From contig OZ241330.1 in NCBI GenBank assembly GCA_965200045.1, positions 310,001 through 374,000 of the forward strand: a stretch of DNA of 64,000 nucleotides, written 5' to 3'. Of the stretch, positions 7,331 through 15,153 are shown in pieces (the stretch's first letter is position 1; every line of letters starts with the position of its first letter). The DNA comes from Bin25 sp026709415. GTDB lineage: Bacteria; Bacteroidota; Bacteroidia; Flavobacteriales; Flavobacteriaceae. The notes under the pieces were generated by a model, which was not told where the DNA came from, did no database searches, and saw only the letters and a program-made list of their open reading frames with translations. The translations under genes and the position numbers were made by a program.

Positions 7331-9769
7331 ATGTTTGTCATCAAAAGAGGAGGGCGGAAAGAAGCCGTCATGTTGGATAAAATCACAGCTCGAGTAGCCC
7401 AGCTGTGTTATGGTTTAAGTGATATCGTGGAACCTGTCCGCGTCACTTTAAAGGTCATCGAAGGAATGTATGATGGTGTCACGACTTCAGAACTAGACAA
7501 TTTGGCGGCTGAAATTGCGGCTACTTTGGCCACAACACATCCAGATTATGCCAAGTTAGCTGCTCGAATTGCTGTTTCCAACCTTCATAAGAACACTGAA
7601 AAGTCATTTTCTAAAACCATGGAGGCACTTTACACGTATGTGAATCCTAAAACCAATAAAAAAGCCCCTTTGCTATCGGATGAAGTCTACACCATCATCG
7701 AAGAAAATGCTGAAAAACTTGATTCTCACATCATCAATAGTAGAGATTACGATTACGATTATTTCGGTTTCAAAACTTTAGAGCGATCGTATCTCCTAAA
7801 AATAGACCATCAAGTGAAAGAACGGCCACAACACATGCTGATGAGAGTGAGTGTCGGCATTCACTTCGATGATATTGATGCGGTGTTGGAGACTTATGAC
7901 ATGATGTCCAAACGGTATTTTACTCATGCCACCCCTACGTTATATAATTCCGGAACGCCAAAACCTCAAATGTCTTCTTGTTTTTTATTGAGCATGCAAG
8001 ACGATAGTATTGAAGGGATCTACAATACATTAAAGCAAACAGCAAAAATTTCTCAATCTGCTGGAGGCATTGGACTTTCTGTTCACAATATCCGAGCTAC
8101 TGGATCCTATATTGCTGGAACCAATGGAACCTCCAATGGTATTGTTCCGATGCTCCGCGTCTTTAATGATACCGCTCGATATGTTGATCAGGGGGGGGGC
8201 AAACGTAAAGGTTCCTTTGCCATTTATATCGAACCTTGGCATGCGGATATTTTGGAGTTTCTTGATTTGAAAAAGAATCATGGAAAAGAGGAAATGCGTG
8301 CTCGAGATCTCTTCTATGCCATGTGGGTTCCTGACTTGTTCATGAAACGAGTGGAAAATGATGACAAATGGACGTTGATGTGTCCCAATGAGTGTCCCCG
8401 CCTTTATGATACCCATGGGGAAGAATTTGAAAAACTGTATAAAAAATACGAGTCTGGAAACAAGGGGCGAAAGCAAATTGATGCTCGAAAATTATGGTTT
8501 AAAATCTTGGAATCTCAAATCGAAACAGGCACCCCTTACATGCTCTATAAAGACCATGCCAATAGAAAATCAAACCAAAAGAATTTAGGAACGATTCGTT
8601 CTTCAAACTTATGTGCTGAAATCATCGAATACACTTCAAAAGATGAAATAGCCGTCTGTAATTTGGCCTCTATAGCTCTACCTAGGTATGTGACAGATGA
8701 TGGAACATTTGACCATGACGAATTATATAAAGTCACCAAATTGATTACACGGAACCTCAATCGGGTCATCGATAGAAACTATTATCCCGTCATTGAAGCC
8801 AAAAATTCCAATATGAGACATCGGCCCATTGGCATTGGAGTCCAAGGTCTTGCTGATACTTTCATCAAGTTACGTTTTCCGTTTACATCCGATAAGGCAA
8901 AAAAACTAAACAAAGACATTTTTGAAACCATCTATTTTGCCGCCATCACCGCCTCTTATGAAGAAGCTCTTAAAGATGGTCCCTATCAATCGTTTCAAGG
9001 ATCCCCCATTTCCAAAGGAGAGTTTCAATACAATTTATGGGGATTAACGGATGAGGATATGAGTGGTCGTTGGGATTGGGCTGATTTGCGTCAAAAAGTG
9101 ATGAAGCACGGGGTTCGAAATTCATTGCTATTATCTCCGATGCCCACAGCGTCAACCTCTCAAATCCTTGGAAATAATGAATGCATCGAACCTTATACCA
9201 CCAACATGTATGCTCGAAGAGTGATTTCTGGGGAATTTGTTGTGGTCAATAAACATTTATTAAAAGATTTGGTTGGTATGGGATTATGGAACGACGATTT
9301 AAAACAGGAATTGATGCGTTCCAATGGATCGATACAACACATTGAAGGAATCCCTGATAGTTTAAAAGAGCTTTATAAAACTGTTTGGGAATTGAAAATG
9401 AAAGACATCATTGATATGGCTCGTCATCGTGGTTATTTTATTGATCAAAGCCAATCCTTGAATCTCTTTATGGAAGATCCTACCGAAAAGAAATTGACTT
9501 CAATGCATTTTTATGCTTGGCGATCGGGTCTTAAAACTGGGATGTACTATTTGCGAACCAAAGCGGCGGTTGATCCAACCAAATTCACCATCGATATCAC
9601 TAAAAAGCAAGTAGAAAAAGTAAAAGTGGCCGAAACGACGGTCAATCAAGAAACTAACGCGGCCAAACAAAATGTATCCGCTGAACCCATTGACCCAGAA
9701 GAGTTGAGAAATTTAATCGAAACTAGCCGTGGAGGGGACCAAGATGACTGCGAAATGTGTGGCAGTTAA
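7331..9769 (+). CDS. nrdA: Ribonucleotide reductase class I, large (catalytic) subunit
   Basis: The 812-residue alpha subunit makes deoxyribonucleotides for DNA synthesis. An ATP-cone allosteric domain occupies about 1-95. The catalytic barrel shows C217 (SSCFLLS), N426/C428/E430 (NLCAE) and C443 (AVCNLAS), the redox pair plus radical cysteine set, and AAITASYE... further on. The C-terminal redox shuttle DDCEMCGS ends the protein. An internal run of nine G at 8191-8199 encodes DQGGGK and stays in frame; it shows that long G runs are tolerated in essential genes here. Second gene of the nrdBA operon. Confidence 0.97.
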   Translation: MFVIKRGGRKEAVMLDKITARVAQLCYGLSDIVEPVRVTLKVIEGMYDGVTTSELDNLAAEIAATLATTHPDYAKLAARIAVSNLHKNTEKSFSKTMEALYTYVNPKTNKKAPLLSDEVYTIIEENAEKLDSHIINSRDYDYDYFGFKTLERSYLLKIDHQVKERPQHMLMRVSVGIHFDDIDAVLETYDMMSKRYFTHATPTLYNSGTPKPQMSSCFLLSMQDDSIEGIYNTLKQTAKISQSAGGIGLSVHNIRATGSYIAGTNGTSNGIVPMLRVFNDTARYVDQGGGKRKGSFAIYIEPWHADILEFLDLKKNHGKEEMRARDLFYAMWVPDLFMKRVENDDKWTLMCPNECPRLYDTHGEEFEKLYKKYESGNKGRKQIDARKLWFKILESQIETGTPYMLYKDHANRKSNQKNLGTIRSSNLCAEIIEYTSKDEIAVCNLASIALPRYVTDDGTFDHDELYKVTKLITRNLNRVIDRNYYPVIEAKNSNMRHRPIGIGVQGLADTFIKLRFPFTSDKAKKLNKDIFETIYFAAITASYEEALKDGPYQSFQGSPISKGEFQYNLWGLTDEDMSGRWDWADLRQKVMKHGVRNSLLLSPMPTASTSQILGNNECIEPYTTNMYARRVISGEFVVVNKHLLKDLVGMGLWNDDLKQELMRSNGSIQHIEGIPDSLKELYKTVWELKMKDIIDMARHRGYFIDQSQSLNLFMEDPTEKKLTSMHFYAWRSGLKTGMYYLRTKAAVDPTKFTIDITKKQVEKVKVAETTVNQETNAAKQNVSAEPIDPEELRNLIETSRGGDQDDCEMCGS

Positions 9770-9800
9770 ATGCGGCCATTTTACTAATCTGTGAATCGAT

Positions 9801-10295
9801 TTATTCGTTATAATCTTCGCAATTATATTTCTTGGCGATGAATTCTCTGTGTAGTTCAAACTCGTCTTTGATATCTTCTCGAACGCTTTCTAAAGGAACT
9901 AAAAGGGTGACTCTTTCTTCTAATATTTTAATGATTGAATTGATATTGGATGCCACGGATGAGCGAAATTCCTTATCGCTCTGACTCCACTGATCCTTTT
10001 GATCATCAATGCCTAAAGCTTCTTTTTTAAGATCTCTAAGCGATTGCATTTCTATGTTTTCTCTTGCTCTTCTTTTACGCCTTCTCTTTCGAAGCTGCCC
10101 TTTCACGAAAAAATACACGACCTGAAATACATTCGCAATGAAAACAGTGCACAAACCAATCGTTAGCCAAGGATACCAATAATCTCTTGAGAATGCAATC
10201 ATAATGAACATAATCATCATAGCCAGCATATCAAAAGTCCATTTAAGGTAATTCACATCTTGTTGCATGTATTCTAAAATCTTTCTATTGGACAT
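9801..10295 (-). CDS. Two-TM membrane protein of unknown function
   Basis: I do not recognise the family. The 164 residues have two hydrophobic segments (about 17-36 and 44-65) joined by a very short loop. A highly basic stretch RKRRRKRRAR (about 69-78) follows, then a mostly polar helical C-terminal domain that could form a coiled coil. The basic cluster predicts that the C-terminal domain faces the cytoplasm. It converges on nrdA with about 30 bases between the stops and lies in the same direction as the ClpX-like gene upstream, with about 220 bases between them. Confidence 0.72.
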   Translation of the reverse strand: MSNRKILEYMQQDVNYLKWTFDMLAMMIMFIMIAFSRDYWYPWLTIGLCTVFIANVFQVVYFFVKGQLRKRRRKRRARENIEMQSLRDLKKEALGIDDQKDQWSQSDKEFRSSVASNINSIIKILEERVTLLVPLESVREDIKDEFELHREFIAKKYNCEDYNE

Positions 10296-10519
10296 GTTAA
10301 TATGATTTCATTTGCAATATACACTTTTCATTATGTCGAATCACAAAAAACGAGATCAGCACTTTATCCACTGTGATTCTTTGACAAAATGTATGGAACA
10401 TAAAGCATCGTTTGTTGATAACTCAACCATTGGGGACCATTTAAACCGAGTTTATCAGACATTCATGATATTTAGAATTTCATGATGATCAAGTGATACT
10501 TTGTTTTTCTTGATTTATC

Positions 10520-11929
10520 TCATACCCATACGGCAGATTTTGAAAGATAATTCACCGTATCTTCTTGAAAGCCTAATTTCTCTTGAACGATGTCCTTTGA
10601 GATTTCAATTCTCTGGTTTCTATATCGATGAATTTCAAATCTATATGCCTTTAACACCTTTTCACAAATGGCTTGTAAGCCCCTTGCCCCCTTTTTTTCG
10701 TTAATAGCTTGAACCGCTATTTCTTCTAAAGCTTCTTGAGTAAACTCTAACTGAACTCCATCGACTGAAAACATTAGTTTGTATTGTTTTATGATCGAGT
10801 TTTTTGGTTCTGTTAAAATTCTAACCAAGGCTTCTATATCCAATGGATTCGTATGGGTAATGTTGGGGATTCTGCCCAAAAGTTCAGGGATATAATTATA
10901 TTTTTTTAAGTCTTCTGTCGTGACATGAGATAATATATACTCTTTTTGACACTTGTTTTTTGGATTTGTATGAAACCCTAATCGCCCCCCACCTCTTCTT
11001 CTTTCAATAATCTTATCTAATCCCTCATGTGCCCCAGTACAAATGAATAACATATTGGTTGTATCCAAATCGATATCCCCACTTTTACTCCCTTTGGATC
11101 TCTCTCCTATTGGAATATTCATGACACTACCTTCAAACATTTTTAATAGTTCTGATTGAATATTGGTGCCTAATTTCCATAAAATCGAACCTCTTCCACA
11201 GACTTTGTCAATCTCATCGATATAGACAATACCCCATTGGGCTTCTTCGGTTTCAAACTTCGTTAGTGGTTGAATGAGACTCTCAACATCATTACCTAGA
11301 TAACCAGTCTCAGAAATATTCGTCATAGACCCTTCTGCAAATGGAATATTCATGATATGACACAAACTTCTTACCATTTCAGTCTTCCCGGTGCCTGGTG
11401 GACCGAGCATCAATACATTTGATTTTTTGACTTCATGTCCCCATTGAAACAACTTTCTTCGCTGTAAATGATCATAAACGGCGACACAGAGGACTCGTTT
11501 GGCTTGATCTTGTCCAATGATGTATTTATCCAACTCGTTTTTGATTTCCAATGGAGAGTGAAACTCTAACTTTTGATCCTTATCCTTTTCTTGTTCATCC
11601 ATTGCATCAATCGCCTTTAACCTCCTGTTTTTGTATGATTGTCTTCTCAAATCTTCAAATTCTCGATATTCATTCGATGGTCGAAGACCAGTGGTTAAGT
11701 ATAGATAGGAATCTGAAATATATTCCATGATTTTTTCCATGTTGGATTGATTCACTCCTTTTTGAATGACATAAGAGATATCGATGACCCAACCTTGAGA
11801 AACTTCAAGGTGTTCTAAATGTGCCTCTATTTTTTTTATTAATTCTCCTCTATCAACGCCATTCTCTTGATCATTGAACCAACGTTTGATTAAGTTTTCA
11901 ATGGCCTCAAATCTTTCAGATTTTTTCAT
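10520..11929 (-). CDS. ClpX-like AAA+ unfoldase paralogue without the N-terminal zinc domain
   Basis: The 469 residues contain a full ClpX-type AAA+ module: Walker A GPPGTGKT (176-183), pore loop GYLG (209-212; GYVG in ClpX), Walker B VYIDEID (235-241), the ClpP-contact loop as LGF (317-319; IGF in ClpX), arginine finger LLGRIP (350-355) and sensor-2 GARG (414-417). The first 120 residues are helical and contain no CxxC pair, so the zinc-binding dimer domain that recruits ClpX substrates and adaptors is absent. This is probably a specialised paralogue, not the housekeeping clpX, which would be expected elsewhere next to clpP. The retained LGF loop means ClpP binding is possible. Confidence 0.85.
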   Translation of the reverse strand: MKKSERFEAIENLIKRWFNDQENGVDRGELIKKIEAHLEHLEVSQGWVIDISYVIQKGVNQSNMEKIMEYISDSYLYLTTGLRPSNEYREFEDLRRQSYKNRRLKAIDAMDEQEKDKDQKLEFHSPLEIKNELDKYIIGQDQAKRVLCVAVYDHLQRRKLFQWGHEVKKSNVLMLGPPGTGKTEMVRSLCHIMNIPFAEGSMTNISETGYLGNDVESLIQPLTKFETEEAQWGIVYIDEIDKVCGRGSILWKLGTNIQSELLKMFEGSVMNIPIGERSKGSKSGDIDLDTTNMLFICTGAHEGLDKIIERRRGGGRLGFHTNPKNKCQKEYILSHVTTEDLKKYNYIPELLGRIPNITHTNPLDIEALVRILTEPKNSIIKQYKLMFSVDGVQLEFTQEALEEIAVQAINEKKGARGLQAICEKVLKAYRFEIHRYRNQRIEISKDIVQEKLGFQEDTVNYLSKSAVWV

Positions 11930-12319
11930 AATGTTTTATTATTAGATTGCTCCGTTTGTACGTTTTTTCTTTTTTTTAAGTTGATTTTTTTAAATCGTTA
12001 TTTTATTTCGATCTGTTCTATTTTAATTGATTTGTGAATTTGATGTACTTTATTTGACCCATCATTTCATGGATTTTCTTTCGTGTTTGGTTCGCCTCAT
12101 TATTTGTTACTTGTTTTCTCGAGATTTGACTTTCTGCTTGTTTTTACTCTTGATTTGTTGCCAGATTTTATAAATAATACTTGACGATCGAATAATGAGG
12201 ATGCTTATCATTTTAAAACAGTAAAATTACAAATTATATTTAAATTAATTTATAATTCATTATAATATATTATAGAGCTTATTTTATGATTACATTTCCA
12301 TAAAACACTTAGTTTTGTT
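11930..12319. other. AT-rich divergent intergenic region
   Basis: About 390 bases between the leftward ClpX-like gene and the rightward gene at 12320. It is very T-rich on the plus strand and contains no supported frame. It should hold both promoters; TATAATATATTATAG near 12259 is AT-rich but not a clear Bacteroidota box. Confidence 0.5.
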
Positions 12320-12793
12320 TTGGCGAAACAATCCGAGTTTATTATCTATCCACCATCAAATATGGCAATGGACAAAACAAAAAAAGATTCCAGATTCCCT
12401 CATTCAAAGTCAACTCGTGTCATTCGCCTTGTCATTCCCCATTCAGTAAAAGATCGTTTTGATGAGCTTTATTGGTCTTATTTAAAAAATGAGCAAGCCT
12501 ATGGAAAAACTACCAGACATGATTTTGTTGCTTTGGTTATTGATTTGCTGGATGATAAAAATCTAGCCCCAGCTCCAAAAGACTTTGTTCGGTGGATCAC
12601 TCGAAAAGGGAAACGAGTTTCTCATTTTAATAAAAGGGAAACCGTCTCTGTCATCGTTCAAATAACCAATGAACACTACGACAACTATTTAAAACTGATT
12701 TATCATTTTGATCTGGGGAAAAAAGAGCCAACCGTATCTTCATTTATTCCGCAATTTTTAGAAATGGCTTCCGAAAAATTAGGTTATCGTTAA
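12320..12793 (+). CDS. Hypothetical protein, 157 residues
   Basis: Not recognised. It starts with TTG at 12320; an ATG is available at residue 16 (MAMDKTKKD, 12365). The central part RVIRLVIPHSVKDRFDELYWSYLKNEQ followed by a helical segment looks like a small soluble DNA-binding or regulatory fold, possibly ribbon-helix-helix-like, but no diagnostic motif is present. There is no signal peptide or TM segment. It is divergent from the ClpX-like AAA+ gene, so a substrate, adaptor or regulator relationship is possible but unproven. Confidence 0.6.
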   Translation: MAKQSEFIIYPPSNMAMDKTKKDSRFPHSKSTRVIRLVIPHSVKDRFDELYWSYLKNEQAYGKTTRHDFVALVIDLLDDKNLAPAPKDFVRWITRKGKRVSHFNKRETVSVIVQITNEHYDNYLKLIYHFDLGKKEPTVSSFIPQFLEMASEKLGYR

Positions 12794-13078
12794 TCTCCCA
12801 TTCAACACACAAGAGTCTCTTTTCTAATTTCCTTTCATTCAGAAATCTATTTAAATTCTGTTGGGTTCACGAATTAGATTTCGTTACAATAATCCAAACC
12901 CTTTCCGATCCCTTCAAAATTTTGTGAGGGATGAATTCATCTTGAAGTCTAACGAAAGACTCTCACGAACTTGATTTTATCAGTAGATTTTCATGTTTGT
13001 TTTGTTGATTCAACATTTCGATAGGCATAAGAAATTTTTCAATATGAACTTAATGTTACCTTATTAATAATTTTATAT

Positions 13079-13086
13079 TATCTTTG
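13079..13086 (+). promoter_or_regulatory. Bacteroidota -7 box TATCTTTG
   Basis: TATCTTTG matches the Bacteroidota -7 consensus TAnnTTTG exactly and ends 23 bases before the ATG at 13110. The -33 element is not clear. It supports 13110 rather than the GTG inside the box as the start. Confidence 0.6.
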
Positions 13087-13109
13087 TGTTAACCAAACAT
13101 TATCAAACC

Positions 13110-13472
13110 ATGAAAAAAATTGTTGTTTTATTGTTTTTTGGAATCTACACTCCTATCGTTGCCCAGCAAACTGAAAGAAATATTTCATACCAACAAAAAG
13201 GAGATGTCGTTTACTTTATTGAATATCACGCCAATGGGACCTTGGCGCAAACAGGTCAGATTCGTGATCATTTAAATGATGGATTATGGTCGGCATACAA
13301 TGATGAAGGTCAAAAAATTGCTGAAGGTCAATATGAAAAAGGAAGGCGCGTTTCTAAATGGTTTTTTTGGGATGAAGACTCTTTAGTTGAAGTGGATTTT
13401 GAAGACAATAAAATTATCAAAGCGATTCGTTGGGATCAAAGCCAAATTATCGCTGATGCCCAGAGTTTTTAA
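13110..13472 (+). CDS. Exported MORN-repeat-like protein
   Basis: From ATG 13110 the protein is 120 residues and begins MKKIVVLLFFGIYTPIVAQQ, a clear Sec signal peptide. The mature part has two MORN-type repeats: HANGTLAQTGQIRDHLNDGLW and DEGQKIAEGQYEKGRRVSKWFFW. Such proteins are widespread in Bacteroidota and are often auto-named YwqK-family antitoxin; here the signal peptide argues for a periplasmic or surface role. An upstream in-frame GTG at 13086 would destroy the signal peptide and lies inside the promoter box, so I reject it. It converges on the PiT gene. Confidence 0.75.
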   Translation: MKKIVVLLFFGIYTPIVAQQTERNISYQQKGDVVYFIEYHANGTLAQTGQIRDHLNDGLWSAYNDEGQKIAEGQYEKGRRVSKWFFWDEDSLVEVDFEDNKIIKAIRWDQSQIIADAQSF

Positions 13473-13524
13473 TTCTTCTGTCTCAATCTGAATTTTACTC
13501 CTTTTGAAGAGATGATTTCAGATT

Positions 13525-15123
13525 TTACTTTGACTGATTGAAATCCTTTTTGAAGATGTTGCGGTGGCTTCTGATGATTAATAGCACCACCATTAGGGCC
13601 ATCACAATGACCGATACGAGTTGGCCAAAGTGTAAAAGAGTCAATAGGATGGCACTGACCATAAACGCACTAAGAGCTGTGATAAACCACCCGCCAATAA
13701 CATGAATCACCCCAGAAACTCGATACACGGCACTTCCTTTTTGCCATGCCCGATCGGCTAATGAGGTCCCCATGGCAACCATGAAAGTGACATAGGTTGT
13801 TGAAAGAGGTAATTTTAGGGTTGTAGCCCACGAGATCAATAATGCCGCCACAACCAAATTGATGGATGCCCTGATTTGATCAAAAGCTGGCCGAATTCCA
13901 TTGATTGGAGGTAACTCCATGGGCTGAAATCGCTTGGTCATCCAAGATTTTAGTTTTAATGGGAAGAATCCAACCAATAATTGATTGGCACTGTTGAAAG
14001 CCCCCACGAGACCAACGGCCAATAGGTTTGATTTAAAGCGTTCGTTTACTTGGTGCTGGTTTGAGAGATCAATCGATGTTTTGACAACTCTCTTGGCTTT
14101 GGCATTGACCCAAAGAGTCAACACCATGATGAATCCGGCAATGATTAAAAAGATGATGGGGGTTTTCACTTGACCGGCCATATCGACCATCGAAAATTCA
14201 GTAGCTGAAATCCCCGATGCGATCCAAATTTGAAATGCCTGAAAAGCAGCTATAGGAACACCAATAAAATTGACCAAATCATTTCCAGCAAAAGCCAGCG
14301 CAAGAGCAAAGGTTCCAACGCCAATAATCAACTTGTAGATATTCACTTTGGCTAACATTTGTAACCAATACGAGATGAATGTCCAAAATAAAGCGCTGAA
14401 TCCCAGAACAACTAAACGATTCGTTTGGATGTACTCTGGCAACGATAATCCCCCGAGTGAATCAAAACTCATATCGGCATAAGCGCTTCCTTTGATGCCT
14501 TTGATAAAAATAAAATAACACAAAGCAGCCAGCGAAGCCCCTCCAAAGAGTGCGTTAATCCATTTCCTCCCGTTTTTTAGGTGGAAGCCTAGTGCCAATC
14601 GAACAATCCATTGGATGATCGATCCGGAAGTAAACGCAATCACCACCGAAAGCAAAATGCCGATAATGATTTCTAATGATTTATCCGTATTGATATAATT
14701 GTAGAGTAGGGATAAATCTTGTCCCGATTCCAAAAGTTTGATGACCGACATGGCTACAGCAGCCCCCAAAAGCTCAAAAACAATCGATACCGTCGTGGAC
14801 GTTGGGAGGCCTAATGTGTTGAAAAAATCAAGCAATAAAATATCGGTCAACATGACGGCTAGAAAAATGAAAATGATTTCATCAAAGAAAAACTCTGATG
14901 GATTAAAAATCCCCTTTCGAGCAACTTCCATCATTCCGCTAGAAAAAATCGCTCCAACGATAATCCCCAAACTGGCATAAATCATCAGCCTTCGAAAAGG
15001 AATGGCACGAGAACCAATGGCAGAACTCAAAAAATTGACGGCATCATTGCTGACCCCCACAATCAAATCACCTATTGCCAGCAGACAAATCAGAACAACA
15101 ATAAGCAAAAAAACGTGTTCCAT
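13525..15123 (-). CDS. PiT-family inorganic phosphate transporter
   Basis: A multi-TM secondary transporter (about 532 residues from ATG 15123; a TTG at 15135 adds four residues) that takes up inorganic phosphate by cation symport. The PHO4-type signatures are present in both halves: SNDAVNFLSSAIGSRA (near 29-44 of the longer form), GLPTSTTVSIVFELLGAAVA, and in the second half GNDLVNFIGVPIAA and LKLPLSTTYVTFMVAMGTSLA. It follows the TonB receptor on the same strand with about 30 bases between them, so it may be the inner-membrane step of a phosphate-related uptake locus. No DUF47 regulator is fused or adjacent. Confidence 0.92.
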   Translation of the reverse strand: MEHVFLLIVVLICLLAIGDLIVGVSNDAVNFLSSAIGSRAIPFRRLMIYASLGIIVGAIFSSGMMEVARKGIFNPSEFFFDEIIFIFLAVMLTDILLLDFFNTLGLPTSTTVSIVFELLGAAVAMSVIKLLESGQDLSLLYNYINTDKSLEIIIGILLSVVIAFTSGSIIQWIVRLALGFHLKNGRKWINALFGGASLAALCYFIFIKGIKGSAYADMSFDSLGGLSLPEYIQTNRLVVLGFSALFWTFISYWLQMLAKVNIYKLIIGVGTFALALAFAGNDLVNFIGVPIAAFQAFQIWIASGISATEFSMVDMAGQVKTPIIFLIIAGFIMVLTLWVNAKAKRVVKTSIDLSNQHQVNERFKSNLLAVGLVGAFNSANQLLVGFFPLKLKSWMTKRFQPMELPPINGIRPAFDQIRASINLVVAALLISWATTLKLPLSTTYVTFMVAMGTSLADRAWQKGSAVYRVSGVIHVIGGWFITALSAFMVSAILLTLLHFGQLVSVIVMALMVVLLIIRSHRNIFKKDFNQSK

Positions 15124-15153
15124 TAAAAAGAACAAATCCTTACAAACCCAATA

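Noticed and set aside
8191..8199. Nine-G run inside nrdA as a possible phase-variation tract
   Set aside because: It encodes DQGGGK, which is normal for the enzyme, and is in frame in an essential gene; composition, not a switch.
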